Assembly: GCA_002049455.2 (NCBI GenBank)
Contig: KV918785.1
Span: 1-64,000 of the forward strand
Direction: 5' to 3'
Length of the DNA stretch: 64,000 nt
Source of the DNA: Porphyra umbilicalis
Taxonomy: Eukaryota; Rhodophyta; Bangiophyceae; Bangiales; Bangiaceae
Below, piece by piece: positions 11,449 to 24,113 of the stretch (the first letter of the stretch is position 1; every line of letters starts with the position of its first letter). Under the pieces are notes generated by a model that saw nothing but the letters and a program-made list of their open reading frames with translations, did no database searches and was not told the DNA's origin. Both the position numbers and the translations under genes were made by a program.

Positions 11449-12744
11449 CAGCCTGGCGGCGCCTTGCAGCGGCAGCGGCGGCGGGGGCGGGGCCGCTGTT
11501 ACGGTTGGCGACCGCCTCCACGCCGTCCGCTGGCGGCCGCCCCCCGCCGTCCTGCTGGCTGTTTGGCCCCGCCTGATGTTGTTCGCGCTGCCCCCCGTTT
11601 GCGCAGCCGCTGGCTGACGGTTGTCGCTGTTGGGCCGCTGCCGTTGCTCAGCCGCTGCCGCCGTCCGCTTGCTGTCTCTGCCTGGCCGCTACCGCTGCGT
11701 GGCTGCGGTAGCTGCGTGGCTGCGGCCCGGGCGCGGTGGTCGCTCCCCCCCCTTTTGACGGAGAATGCCGGGGGGTGGTCGGGCGGAAAGGATGGCCTGA
11801 TGGTGAACGCGCCGCTGTTGGTGGTGCTGTGGGCACTTTTTGTTTGGCAGAGACATGTATCGATGGGTGGGGGGGGGCATGGCGAGACAGCGCAGCGCTC
11901 CTCAAGGGGCACTGGACGCATTTGGCGTTTTTTTTGCGGAATGACACCACATTCGACTGCGGACCCTCCCGTGGGGTACAGAATTCCCGCCATCAGATCG
12001 GGAGCGTTTTAACATGGTCCACGCAATTTTCCCCAGTTATGCCCGTCCAACACCTGCAGGCGCAGGTCCGTTCGACAACAATCTTGTGGCCAGCGATCGT
12101 CCAGCGTGAAATCACTGTATTGCGGAGGCAGGTTGTTCATCGTCAGATGACATAGTTGACACTCAGTTGTTCGACGACTGCGCGCTTCAGTACACCAGAA
12201 ACTCCGTGAGGAGGCTCAGATCATGGCAGCAATGCCGCATCCTACCAGAATCAAAAAGGCGCTTTGTAGTCTCCTGTATCGTCCTTTCCAAACGAGGGTG
12301 CGAAAGCCGAAAGGCGGACGCAAGAGACGCAGAAACAACCAAGAGCACCAACAGTACAGTCAGTCTCCACCCGTATCCCACCCTCCGGAAGAACAGGTGT
12401 CGTTGCCGTGTTGCACGGTCGCTTTCGAATACTCATGTAGCCCGCTACTCCGGAGCCGCACTTACTGATTCGAATGCGGAATGTTGACACTGAAGGAGTT
12501 GATCTGACGTCACGCAACACGAGTATTCGACTCCGCCATCTGACGCTCTTGTCTCAAAGCAGCAGGGAAAGAGATGGTGAGGCCCCTCCAGATGACCACT
12601 GTACAAGTCTTTAAGCACCCAGACAGTCCAGGACGTACTAGGGCTTGCTCATGGACACTCTGGACGACTTCCTGGCGGTATGAGGTCTCCATCGGGACGG
12701 ATGTGGAATCGATTGCGATCCTCTTGCAATCGTACTTCTCGATC
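11449..12744. other. transition from GC-rich flank to repeat island, no gene seen
   Basis: GC falls to near 50% from about 11.9 kb. Open frames are short and unrecognised. Confidence 0.5.
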
Positions 12745-13575
12745 TCAAGTCGACCTCAGTCCACAAGCAACGCCCAATTTACGAAACGGAGTGAGTTCCG
12801 TCCATATGCCAGTAGGCCAGCATCCGGACGGGATATGGACGGAGACTGACTGTATGGGTGAACTCATCCAATATGTGCATTGACTCCCCGTATGGATTCT
12901 CCTCTCGTTGCATGTGGAGAATTCGGAAGAAAAGGCCTCGTGCAACAGCTGCGCCCATCTTTCTGCACTCAAAAAACAAAAACCAATGCGTCCAGCGCCC
13001 CTCAAGGAGCCCTGCTTAGCTGGGGGCGGTACTGTGTCATGGACCGTTGGTCGGGCTGAAGAATAAAGACACAGGGAACGTACCAGCTGTGCAAGCAGCA
13101 CGGTGAACCTGAAATCTGCTTTATGTTTCTTTCGAACTAAAAGCACGGCCAACACCGCTTCATCGACTCCGCATCCGAACCACTTGAGGCCCGCCACATA
13201 TGAACCGCGTGTGTGTATGATTGGAAGTCGAGGACGTTCCAACCCTGCAACCTCAAGGTCCTGAGAGCTACATTGTACTCGATAGATACCAGGGGCTACA
13301 TTCTGGAACCAACCTAAAAGTATGCGGAGGTCAGAACTCTCATTGATGGCTGTGACTTTCCACATGCAACCGGCTCTAAGTTCCTCTTGAGTCATTTGAC
13401 GCTGCCAGGTGTGCCGTCGCGAGAGTCCTGGCCTGAGAGTCCGATCGTCGTCAAAAGTGCATGCAATCGTCGTTGAACTTAGCCGACATTCTGCGATCAG
13501 ATGGCTACTTTCATTAATATCATCAGACAATGCGGCGGTCGGCGAGCCGTTTGGAGCCACGATTGGGGTCACCAC
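12745..13575 (-). CDS. hypothetical open frame, possible remnant
   Basis: An uninterrupted 276-codon frame in roughly 50% GC sequence, longer than chance would readily give. Segments such as MTQEELRAGCMWKV, WFQNVAPGIYRVQC and EAVLAVLLVRKKHKADF have ordinary globular composition. The first in-frame ATG gives a protein starting at MTQEELRAG, about 60 codons in. No domain recognised; possibly part of an old transposon. Near its 3' end there is a palindromic stretch built on CCGTCCATA and TATGGACGG. Confidence 0.3.
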   Translation of the reverse strand: MVTPIVAPNGSPTAALSDDINESSHLIAECRLSSTTIACTFDDDRTLRPGLSRRHTWQRQMTQEELRAGCMWKVTAINESSDLRILLGWFQNVAPGIYRVQCSSQDLEVAGLERPRLPIIHTRGSYVAGLKWFGCGVDEAVLAVLLVRKKHKADFRFTVLLAQLVRSLCLYSSARPTVHDTVPPPAKQGSLRGAGRIGFCFLSAERWAQLLHEAFSSEFSTCNERRIHTGSQCTYWMSSPIQSVSVHIPSGCWPTGIWTELTPFRKLGVACGLRST

Positions 13576-14861
13576 GTGTCTTAGTCATGTCGGAAGTGGT
13601 CCCAAGCAACCAGATTGCATCTCGCCTGCACGCAGTCGCTTTGAATGGCCCCCTGGCCCGGAAACGTTGAAAGAGGGACGAGGGGGCAAACGCCAGGCAT
13701 GCCTTCTTCTTCCACTCGTCCGCTCTCGCCGTGTGCGCCACAGTATCATTGGCCCAGGGCTTCGGCACCGAAGCACGAGGCACGGAAAAATCCAGGTCGC
13801 CCAGTGACGCAAAGACGTGTTTAGTCGCCAATCTGGCGCCCGGGCGGCCCGCTTACGTCGCTCGATCACTGAGTCAGCCCCACAGGAGCCGCGTCAAAGC
13901 CTCGTCGGACAATATTCTGTTGTCCTGTGTGTGCATGTGTGGGAGGTGACCTGCCAGGCTACGATTTGATAGGGCGTCACCGGTGATTCACGAGGTGCCG
14001 CCTCCTCGTCCACTCATAATCCGGTCTGCTCTCGTAGCGGGGCGCCCGCATACACTGCATAAGAGATTCGACAGCCGCACGAGGCGCGGCCTGGCGGACT
14101 GCTTTATTTTGGCGCCACGGGAACGTGGTGAAGGAGCTTGGCCGTCAACGTTGTGTGTGCGTCAGAAATCAGAGGGGCACAAGCGCCCCGCCGTGGGATA
14201 TACTATTTTATCCGTCCTCACGTAACTTGCGCGCCACGCCCGCGCGCACGGCTCTCTCACTACGAGGAGCCTGCCAGCATCAAAAAGCCGCTGCCGCGGG
14301 TCCTGTCAGCACACTACACGTGCCGCTTAGCTGGCGCCTGGGCCAGCAATTGGATATCAGACCAATAGATGCCTGTTTCTGAACATTGTTGTACGCAGGT
14401 GGTGACTCCATTGACGCTGAGGGGCCCTCGATTTGGTCATCGATTTTGACCCACCTCGAGCGGGGCGGTGAGTCTGGGAGGGGACCTTGCCAGGGGGGAG
14501 GAGGGACAGCGGAGCACGTGTGGAGCGGATGGGTGGGTGGCTCGGAAGGGTTCTTCTGTGCCGAGATCCCAGCATAGGGTGCTCACCGTCGCGGGAATGT
14601 CGTGCTTACCATCACTACTCTTTCACGCTCACCCGCCACTCACCACCCACCGCTCCCTTTCCTACACCTCACCCGCCGCTCACAGGCTGCTCGTGCACCT
14701 ACTCCGGTCTGGACGTCGTCGCCGTCTACAAGGCCGGAATCTTCCATTCCTTATCTCTCTGGCGCCGTCGGTCCATCTGCCCGTGCGCCGCCTGCCTGAA
14801 TCCTTCCCGCCTCGACAGGTCGCGTGGCCCTTGGGCTCGCGCTTCCTTACGGCAGCCGGAG
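13576..14861. other. no supported gene
   Basis: Pyrimidine-rich from about 14600 to 14800, immediately upstream of the next coding region, and possibly its 5' leader or promoter. Nothing else recognised. Confidence 0.4.
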
Positions 14862-16061
14862 ATGTACGAGCGGGAAACGGCAGAGGCGACCAAGATTGAC
14901 CAGGACGCGGCCAAGGCGACGATTACCTTCATTGAGAGCAACACGACGCGCGGCAGCTCGCCGGCCATGCACGAGGCCGACGGAGCCGAGAAGGAGTACA
15001 AGCCTGTGGCCGTGAAGACGGCCACGGCGACAGGCGCGGCCGCTGTGGAGGCCGAAGGCAGAGGTGACAAGCGCACGGCCACAAAACCTCCACTTATTGC
15101 TGGCGTGGCCCCCAAGGTGACCAAGTTCGCAAGGGCGGCCGAAAACAGGCCGTCCGATGTGGCCGTCAAGACCTCCAAGCAGAGCAATCTTAGGGATAGC
15201 AGCCAGGAGGCGGGGGCTGTCTTGGCCCTCGCGACAGCCAAGGATGGAACCGATGCCGAATTCATGGAGATGGAGGCGATCTTCCACTTTAGAGCCAGCG
15301 ACTGCTACCGCGCGCTCGAGGCCGTAGATCTGCTCGGCCTGCAGCTGGCAACGCGTAAGTAGCGGGCGGCCCTGCGCGGTGCCACTCTGGAGCAATGCAC
15401 CATTGCTTTTTTGCTGGCCGATTGCTTGTTCGCGGCCGAGTTGCGGCGGTGGGCCGCCGCCAAGCTTTATTGGGATGAGTGTCGCAACTACCGCCTTGTC
15501 CAGAAGAGCATGAAGGCCTCCGGCCCGGACGGTATGGCCTATGTAAATTGAAAGGCCATCAAACACGGGTACAAGGGTCCGGGACAGGCCGTAGCGATGG
15601 CGGCTTTGGTGGCCGAAGCCGGGCCTGGCGGCGCGTCTGGCGCTCGGGCGCTGGCGGCTATGGGCAAGGACAAGACTAGGTCGACCTTGGCAGAATCACA
15701 AGATGCGGGCGCTGGCCAGGTCGTGACCGGGCCGGAGGGAGCGCCGTCGAGCAAAGGGATTGGAAAGGCCGTCGGCGCATCGGCTGGTGCACGAGTGAAA
15801 GACCCTGGGGAGGTCGTGGCCTCGACTGGCGAGGATCCGTCGACGGACAGGGGCAAGGCCGTGGCGGCCTCCGCGGCGACTGACGACGACGATGAAGCTG
15901 TCATCACCAAGGTCTTCCACGCGAGCGAGCAGTACCAGACTCCCATGGCAACGGCTGGGGGGGCGACAGGGACGACGGCGGGGGTATTGGTGGAAGTCTC
16001 GTCGGCTGCTTCTGCAGCAGCGCTCCTCGGGTATAAATACGATGGGGAGACTGTTATTTAG
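14862..16061 (+). pseudogene. unrecognised gene with two in-frame stops
   Basis: One frame with coding-like composition runs from ATG 14862 (MYERETAEATKIDQD) to TAG 16061, about 399 codons, interrupted by TAG at 15360-15362 and TGA at 15549-15551. The middle (ECRNYRLVQKSMKASGPDG, and LEQCTIAFLLADCLFAAEL before it) looks like a folded domain; the N- and C-terminal parts are Ala/Ser/Thr/Asp-rich and probably disordered. A perfect donor GTAAGT sits at 15355, just before the first stop, and TTGTCCAG at about 15494-15501 could serve as acceptor, so intron retention is an alternative to a dead gene. Against that, the sequence between the stops also reads as protein. No family recognised. Confidence 0.45.
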
Positions 16062-17074
16062 ACTACGGGGAGGAGTGGGACGAGTGAGACGGGGACGAGT
16101 GACACCCTGGGCCCCACAGTATCGGGGATGTGCCCGAGGTGCCTGGCTGCACGACCATGACATGTACCTTCTAGTGGCACTGGGTGCGTTTTGGGTCGGT
16201 GTCTGTCTTTTTCGCTTTGTATCTTTTCTGGACGGCCTTTGCCGGGCGGGGCCGTCTACACTGCCATACTTTGTTTTTTTGAGCATTAACTACGTCGGGC
16301 GTACGTCGAGCGTGCTTCTTTGCCGCATTTTCTGTTTATTACTCTTCACATACTGGATTGCGTACATGGGGCGCGGCCTCTGTACCATCTTCTGTCTTGA
16401 TGTCTCTCCGGAAATTTCTTGCTACTCTTTCGTCACGCTTCGTGTTACTTTTCTATACGCATTGGGCGTGGTACAACCACCTCACCGAAAGTGTCACAGC
16501 GCGCCGGTCCCTTTGCTGAGAATACTAAAAGGACGTAAGCAATTTTCCCATTCTGTGTGGAGATGCCCTTTTCAGCGCCATGAAGCGTCGGAGCGTATGA
16601 TAGGAAGCTACGGGCGCGCCCCCCCCTCCCGCCCTCCCCTCCTTCCGCCCCTGTACGCGTGATGGCCGCGTGGCGTTCATGTCGGTCGGTGCCATGGCTG
16701 TTCGCTGACCACCTGCGTGCGGAGACGCAGTGCACACGGCACTCAGTCAGTTTCCAGATCATGCAGTGAGTGTGATTACAGAGGGCGCCTCTCACACTGA
16801 TCCGTTGCAGGCTACAGGCATCGCCAATATTTCAGCACATTTACTGTACCTTGGCATCTGGAAACCAGTATGCCCCAGTTCTGTGCAAGCACATCACTCC
16901 ACGGGCGCAGAAAATGATGTTCCTTCTGTATAATACGCGATTGTGGTGGGATCATGTGAGTCAATTCCGCGCGAATCAAAAAGATGGCGCGGCCTTTGAT
17001 TGGACGAAAGAGGAGGCACAACGCTCTGGCCCCTGTGTGTAGAAACCGTCAACACTTAAAAACGCCTTGGCCCA
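16062..17074. other. no supported gene
   Basis: T-rich stretches follow the preceding reading frame and could be its 3' region. No element ends or coding motifs recognised. Confidence 0.4.
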
Positions 17075-17770
17075 CGCAGCGAGTCTTAAACCACGTACCT
17101 TATGGAACCGAAAAATCGTGCTTGCAGGCTGCAAGCACGTGTTTTGCACTGGTGCAAAACAGAGCAAAAACAGGCGTTTTTGACTAACATTGGTCAGGAG
17201 TCGTGTGTGTGTGTTCACGGGTGACATGTTCATCAGCACACGATCTGTGCAGTGTTCACATTGCTCTCTGCACTCTCTGAGCATGTTTCATGGGACGGCA
17301 GAAGTAGACCCCTCTCTAAGGGCTGAATAGGGCGGTTGGCCCCAGCCTGTGTCGATGTTTGCAGGAACTCTGCTTGTATTCCGCACGATTACAACGGTTC
17401 CAGACAGTAATTGTGTCATATCAGCATGGCATATCTGCCCTTTCAAGCAAGAGTTCTGCGGAGACTGCTCAGAGATCGTCCGGCTCTCTTTCGTAAGAAC
17501 ATAGCCCAGCCAAGATGAAGCCCGGGAACACGACGGCGCCACAAGCCGGTGCACAATGACTACGTGAGCATGTCGGCTATGAAGAAGAACCGGTGTTCGG
17601 CATCTTCATGCGAGAGTGGCGTCCCGATGACCTCTATCGTGTAGCACTGTGCACGCGAGAACCACTCTCACTGTCTGCGTGGGCGCTGCTTGCAGAACTG
17701 CAGCGCGATTCATGCGTTTTTTGCGCGCCATTTGCAGTTCCACAAGGTACCTGGTTTAAGACTTGCTGCG
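17075..17770. mobile_element. 696-bp inverted-repeat element, MITE-like
   Basis: Arms of 34 nt at 17075-17108 and 17737-17770 are inverted copies with 31 of 34 matches (they begin CGCAGC and contain AGTCTTAAACCA). The left end also contains two hairpins in a row, GTGCTTGCAGGCTGCAAGCAC and GTTTTGCACTGGTGCAAAAC. No coding capacity and no obvious target duplication, so the family is unknown. Confidence 0.6.
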
Positions 17771-20136
17771 CCGGCCGCTTGCGTCGTCGGGCGGTCCGAT
17801 TAGGCCCCAGATATTGAGTCGCGGTGCAACACCGTAAGTGAGTCCCCCGAGACACGAGACGGGCCAGTGGGGCGGATCATGGCCACCCCAATTTTGATTG
17901 GATGGTCTAGATTGACCGCCACGTGCTGGCCCATGCGCCGTGGCCCGCCGACGGACAACCTATGCGTAGGGACATTCCGCACAACACGCCCTCGCATGTT
18001 GTCCTGTGGATGACCACACTAGAGTAGGGTCCAATAGTAGCCCTGCGAGCCGGCTCCTGCGCACAGTGTCTCTCAAGAAGTCAGACGATTCATCGTTGTT
18101 GGTCACTGGTCATGTGGTGCGATCACATTGTGTGGCCCTCCTTTGCTAGAAAATGAGCGGTGCGGCCAACCTGACATGGCCGACACGACACATATGCTCT
18201 ATTGACTATCACTGATCGCTCCGCGCAGTGCCTAGTGACAAGCGTTGCCCGTGACGCGTCACTAGCTTCTCTTGATGCGATCCTATTTATCAACATTGGG
18301 GCACTCTCGTGTCTCTCAACCGGCCGCTCAGAACCCAGGGGAATGGGCATCAGGCGCTGTGGCCTCAACACGAGTCATGGCGCCACGTCAGGCGGGCCAA
18401 GATCGCCGGGTACTGGTGTGGGCCACGCGAATCTGTCTCTTTTCTGGCTTATCCAAGAAGACACTTCGTGGACCTGACAATTTTCCTGACTGGGGCCTGG
18501 GGACGCAGGGCCTGTGGGCCTGGGGGCACACGCCCCGCTCCCAGCCTCGTTTTGGAGGAGCGTACCACCTCTGCCCTGTGTGACACATCCGCATCTCGGA
18601 GCCTCAGCAGCAATCAGGCAGAAGCCTTTTAGAGGCCCCTTTCGTCCGACTCCCTGCGCTAACCAATCCAGGGCCGTCTTCGTCAACCTGCCCTACTCCC
18701 ACCATCACGCCGTTGCACACTGTCACCACTGCCACATTGCGGCCCGGCACCGACACCACCACGCCCATCACCTTGCTCCCGTTCCGCCGCGTGGCCACCC
18801 CACTGCTGCGCAGACGCCACCACGCCTACGATCGTGCTCCCGTGCCGCCGCCTTGGCACCGGCGTGGGGCTACAGTTCTACTACGGCCGTGCGCACGCAG
18901 CGGCCATTTCTGTATGACCAGCAGCTATTTCCACGACTTGCTCCCTGCCTCGCGGCCTGCACCTTCTGCGCTGCGACCGGCCTCAGCGCGCTGTGCGTGT
19001 GGCTGTGTTTATGGAGAGCCGCAGAACCAGCGCTAGCATCCGGCTTGTTCCGGACTCGAGCCAAGCTGGGCGCCATGGCTAGCGGCGCCCCATCGTTCCA
19101 TAAGATGCCCCCTCCGACGCCTCCACGCGTGCGCGTGGCGACGCCGCCTCCGCCGTTTCCGTCGAGCGCTGCTGCTCACAGATCTGACAGCCCACGATGT
19201 GCGGACACCGCTGCCCTTTCAGGGCCTACCGGAGGAGGTGCGAGACCTGCCGCGGCGGTGATCATTCCCGAAGCTGATGAAGCTGCCGCGGACGCCGCGC
19301 AATGGCGCTCGTGGCGACGCTCCCGCGTACACGCCTGACCCGAGGTATGGCTCGAGGGCCCCTACAATCTCCAATGCAGAGCTGCAGCGTAGCTGGAGCA
19401 GCAACTGTACGCAGCTTAAGCGGTCGCCGAAGGTAAACAGCATCATCTCTATGTGTCCTCGCTGATGTAAGAGACCTTGGGCGGTCTAGTCCCCCGCAGA
19501 GCCGGGCTGAGGCTAGGGGCGGATCCTACAAATTGACGGCGCATTTTGGGGTCGGACTGCTGAGCAGGTGCCTCCTCTCTCTAAGATCAGTCCCTTTCGG
19601 GGGAGTGGCGGAGCGGTGCTGTCCGCGGCCTCGCAGCTGAGTGCGAAGGCGCACGAAGAACGTCTCACCCGCCGCCTAAGAAGCTCGTCACGGTCTGAAA
19701 ATCTGGTGCCCTGCTCGTCTGCGGTGGTCACGTTTTGGGCGATCTTAGCGCCTGAGGCGTCCTGCCAGCAGTGAACCCACAGGTAAGTGCATATTGAAGT
19801 CCAGCTGTGCTATCAATCGGGATCAAATGGAGCACACACAGTGGCCGTCGCGGTCGTTCAAGGCCACAGGCATGCATGGACAGCGCTACGATTCACTGTT
19901 AATTGGTACGGGACTCTTCGAAATCATCGCTTTTCGTTCGAATTGTCGGGAGAGTGGGGCGCATACTAAACGTGTACAGAGACTCTTATGAGAGCAAGTT
20001 TCATGTACTGCAGGCCCAATATCCTTACTGGCATCAATGAGTCACGGTGATATATTCTGAAACCCTGTGATACTTTCTGACCCTCCTCGCGCCGAATCCG
20101 CCAAACAACACTGGCATACGACACACTTTACTTGTG
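17771..20136. other. no supported gene
   Basis: A long plus-strand frame between 18514 and 19338 is His/Pro/Ala-rich without motifs. Downstream short frames at 19277-19465 and 19568-19774 have more ordinary composition and could belong to a decayed gene preceding the pogo remnant. Confidence 0.35.
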
Positions 20137-20772
20137 ATGGAGGGCCCGGAAGCCACCTCACTGGCAGATACATTCCTTATTCAGAGTATACGTGCTGGTG
20201 AGCGTCGTAAGGACGCATTTGCGGCGGTCAGCAAGTCGACAGGCTTCACCGCGGGGGCGCTGGAGTCGGCCTACTACTCTGCTCGGGCAGGGGAGGGGGT
20301 ACACCACGGCAACAACATGCTGACCCCAGCGGAGGACCTGCCGCTGGTGTACGCGGCTGAGGCTTCTAGCCATACCAACTTCCCCCTGACTCGACCCCAG
20401 CTGTGTCTCGCGCTAGATTTGTGCGGTAAGGAGATGGGGCTGACGTGGGTGCGGCCGTGGGTCCAACGCCACCGGGAACAACTGTCCTGCCGCACCGCGA
20501 AGGCCCACGTGGATGATCGCTACTCCTCTTCGATGTTTGAGGAGGCCTTTACCTGGGCTGACCATGTCGAGGAGTACCTCAAAGACCACTGCCTCGCGCC
20601 CTCGGTCATCCTCAACTACGACTAGTGTCGCCTTGTTACGGGCCGCGACCGGCTCGCCATCCAGCGCATCCAGGTGTCTAATGGAAAGCGCCGCAACGCT
20701 GCCAGCACTCGAGGGGCCACTGTCGCCCAGACCCTGACCTTTGTGGCCGCTGACGGTGGGGTAGCAAATAAA
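20137..20772 (+). pseudogene. pogo/Tigger-like transposase, truncated, one in-frame stop
   Basis: DNA transposase of the Tc1/mariner superfamily, pogo group. From ATG 20137 the frame gives an N-terminal helix-turn-helix followed by a CENP-B/Tc5-type DNA-binding domain (TPAEDLPLVYAAEA, FPLTRPQLCLALDLCGK, WVRPWVQRHREQLSCRTAKA), then the start of the DDE domain: SVILNYD followed by TAG (20623-20625) where the family has the acidic pair NxDE. After the stop the same frame continues SNGKRRNAASTRGATVAQT and LTFVAADG, matching the usual continuation. The second Asp block and third acidic block are missing, so the copy is both stopped and 3'-truncated. Confidence 0.75.
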
Positions 20773-23657
20773 GTGAGGCGAGTGCGCAGATCGTGCGTCT
20801 CGAGCCAAAAACAGGGAACGTGTGGGCGAAGCCGGTGCGTCGTGGAGGAGGAACAGGGCAACAGAGTAGTAGGGGACGGACGATGTGGGGACGCGTCACG
20901 ACGATGTGCGCGACGTCGATGGGTCGGGTGCAGGTACAGTGCGGCAGCGCGGACCGAAAGGATTCGGACAGAGTTCCCCCCCCTCAAAAGGCACTGCGCA
21001 CAGGGGTGGACCACCTCCAGCCCCGAAAACGCTTGATGGAAGCCAACGAGGCACCGCGTGGTCCTGGCTCGCCCGCCGCACCCCCACTGAATGGCACTGT
21101 GGGTGGTGGCAAACCACTAGCCTCCCCGATTGCGCCGCGCACGAGCCGGGAGGTGACCCGAGGCCGCCGGTCACCCCCCCCCTCTCTCAAATCGTTCTGG
21201 GTGCGGTGGCGGACCGCCTGCCAACTGAAAACCGCTGTGCCGGTGGCTGCACAGGCGCCTCGCGCGAACGCCTCCGCCCCCCCCCCCCTGCGGAGGCTCT
21301 CAAACAGTGTCGGGCGGCCGGCCAGTTGAAAATATCTCTGTGGGTAAGGGACCAGGCCGCCCGCGTGATCTCGTTCAACCGCCCCCCTCCCCTCAGAGAC
21401 TCTGTACCAGTGGTTGGCGGCCCGCCACAATCTAGCGACCGCACAGTCGTGATGGTGCTACGCGAACCATCCATCATCCCAACGCAAAGTGGCCCTCAAG
21501 AGACTAGATCGGCGGTCACGAGGCGCGAGAGATCCCCATTGCACGCCTTCCTGAGCCACATATCCCATCCCGTCCCACGCGGCCCACAATGACAGCCTGC
21601 GTCGGAATCGGATCACAAGACGCCAAGCTGTATCAGCCTGGATTAATGGACGAAATCTTTCAGTCAGCTTTCAAATGCTGAGGCCGGGCCTCATCGCAAA
21701 AGAGTGCAGGTCTGCGCCATAATCTGTCAAAACTGATCAAGATCATCCCAACACACGTTGCGCGCTAAATTAGTGTATATTGCTGATCCCCGAAAGTTGT
21801 CATGGTGGACCGAGATTGACATGCTGATCGACTCTCTCCACCAAGCAGATGCACCCCTGGGACTGTTTTGGAGCTGCTCGTTTCATACATGTGCCCATGC
21901 AGGCTGGAATTCAACATCAGCTCCTCTTTTTTTTGCGCACATCTGGCAAGGAGACAGCAGAAAATCTCAAGTTGTCGCGTAGGCAGCTTGCTCCGTGCCA
22001 CGAAGAGCGGATCAATCGGCAATAAAAAGTGATTTCTGCTGGATGCATGGTCTTGGCACCAAGTCACGGCTTTCTATTGGTTTCCGTTCCCTCTTCCTGT
22101 GGTTTTAGACTAATAGAGTGTTGTTATTCTCAGTCAGTGTCTGTCTCCGTCCCCCAGGACCAAATTCAGGGATCAGCAATAAAAATACTATTTTGGATAC
22201 ACTCCACCAATGAGAGCACAGACCGCATGGGGGCCGACGCCGGACCTGCCTCATTTCGCTTCACAAATGAGGCCGGTCCAACGCCACCCCCATTTCTGCG
22301 CCTCGGAGTTGATTTCTTCCAAGATTCCATCATGACCATTCTAGGCACGTGCGTGCCATACCCTGGCCTTCAGAACGGTGGCGCGCTCGGCGACGAATCG
22401 ACACCGGGCACGCCGGCCGGCTCCATAGCCGCGATCGCGCACGGGGGCACGTACAGCCACGTCTCCGTGGCGGGAAGAACATGGGGCGGGGAAAGGGGTG
22501 CCGCCGCCGCCACAGCAGCGGCGGCGGCCCGCCGGCGTCGCACGACGCCCACAGGAGGGGCCGTCACTCCGCCGCGCAGCGCACCTGCGAACGGCGGGCA
22601 GAGCAGCCAACACGGCGCACGGGCGGGCGCGTGGGACTGATCGCCGCCCGACGGGGCGCGTCTAACCGCGCCGCCAGATGGCGTCAGCAACCGCCGACGA
22701 GCCACCGCAACAGAAGACGGCGCGCAGGTACGATCTCCCGCGGGTCATCGTGGGAGCGTCGAACCCCGGAAGTCGCTCCGCGCAGTTGCCGCGCGCAACT
22801 CGGGTGGCGGAGTCGCCGTCCGGACCCTGTGAACCTTGTGGCAGGATAGTCCACGTGACTCAATTCGCTTGTAGAGCATTGTTAACAATGAGATGCTATC
22901 CCCATATTCAAGCCACGTTGCACAACGTGTCCCATAAAGCACATGAAGTCCGACGTAGCACCACGTTTTAGACGAAGAAGCCCTTTTTTTTTCGGGCCAA
23001 GGAAATCAAACTACCTACTTGATTCTGGCTTTCGCTGACGAAGAATAGCTGTGCGGCTATCGCTTTTCTATTTCGAGTCGGAATAGCTTTTGGGATAGCC
23101 GGGGCTATCTCACGGGGGCCCCGGATTGGCCCATGTGATGCATCAGCGACCCGTTTCACAGCAAATAGTAGCACGTGGCTGCAGCGTGTGCGCCACGTCT
23201 GTAAGATTGACTGCCAGTTTCTTCTGGGCAGAGGTGGTGGGAACGTCCGCAAGAGCTGTCGTGCATGGCAATGGTCCTACAGTGACGTCCTTCTAGGCGT
23301 GGTCGTCATCAAGCGCTGCACATTTTGACCTGTTTCTTTGTCCGTCTGCCGACAAGCGTTCTCTGCGCCTTCGTTATGGTTGATACGGCTGCTCACCACA
23401 ATTGTCATCTGCCGCTGCAGTGAATCAAGTCCTGTCAGAAAATATCGTCATGATCGGTCCCAGACAAGGCCTGGTGTAAGGGAACCTGCAGGTACTTAGG
23501 CTCATGACAGCACAGCAGCCAACCGCTGACGTACATGTGGCTGTCTAAGGACGCGGACTTGGTTCTAGAATGGAATAGCCGTTAGCGATAGCCTGAGTTG
23601 TTGCCAATACTCTCAGTGTCATCGCGACCCTTCCAACGCTGACACACCCTCAGAATG
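20773..23657. other. no supported gene
   Basis: Contains GC-rich patches (20880-21590, 22400-22830) with open frames on both strands and a frame with ordinary composition around 21190-21400 that could be displaced pogo sequence. Nothing recognised. Confidence 0.35.
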
Positions 23658-24113
23658 CCTGAGATCAAGTCTATCGGTGTGCCATTTCGCCATCCAATGG
23701 CCTAGGGCATCTCTATCGGGAGGTCATTTTGCCATATCCTGTGCCATATTGCTATCTTTCGTGCCAAATGTGCGCAGGATAGCCAGAAGGATAGCTATAG
23801 CCATCCTTTGTGCCAAAGACGTGGACCAATAGAACGACGAGCAACAGCGTCTCTCGAACTCGCGAGTTCGGAATGAGTTTTGCTACCTTACCACAGGCCC
23901 TCTGTGCGCGGACTTCGAACCATACAAGGCCGTCATCTGTACTGGAAGGTGCTTTGCGAGTCATCCGACAGGTATGGGTATCCAGAAGGGGGTGAGCAGC
24001 TGGATTTGCATATATAGCACAAGAATTGACTGATAGAGATGCTCTTCGGCATAGCCAAAAAATATGGCCAGATGGCGATAGCACAATGGCCCACGGATAG
24101 ACTTGCTCTGAGG
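23658..24113. mobile_element. 456-bp inverted-repeat element, MITE-like
   Basis: Left arm 23658-23686 and right arm 24085-24113 are inverted copies with about 25 of 29 matches, sharing CAAGTCTATC and GGCCATT/TGCCATT. The interior repeats short motifs built on TGCCATAT and a near-palindrome around AAGGATAGCTATAGCC. It has no coding capacity. Confidence 0.55.

Noticed and set aside
9130-11521. Several 300-580-codon frames on both strands
   Set aside because: Sequence is over 80% GC, so stops are rare by chance. Only the minus-strand frame set with ordinary composition (9585-10409) was kept, at low confidence.
18514-19338. His/Pro/Ala-rich frame of 274 codons
   Set aside because: No domain and simple composition; it may be only the leader of a decayed element.
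22029-22849. GC-rich frames around 22.4-22.8 kb
   Set aside because: Open on both strands with no recognisable protein pattern.
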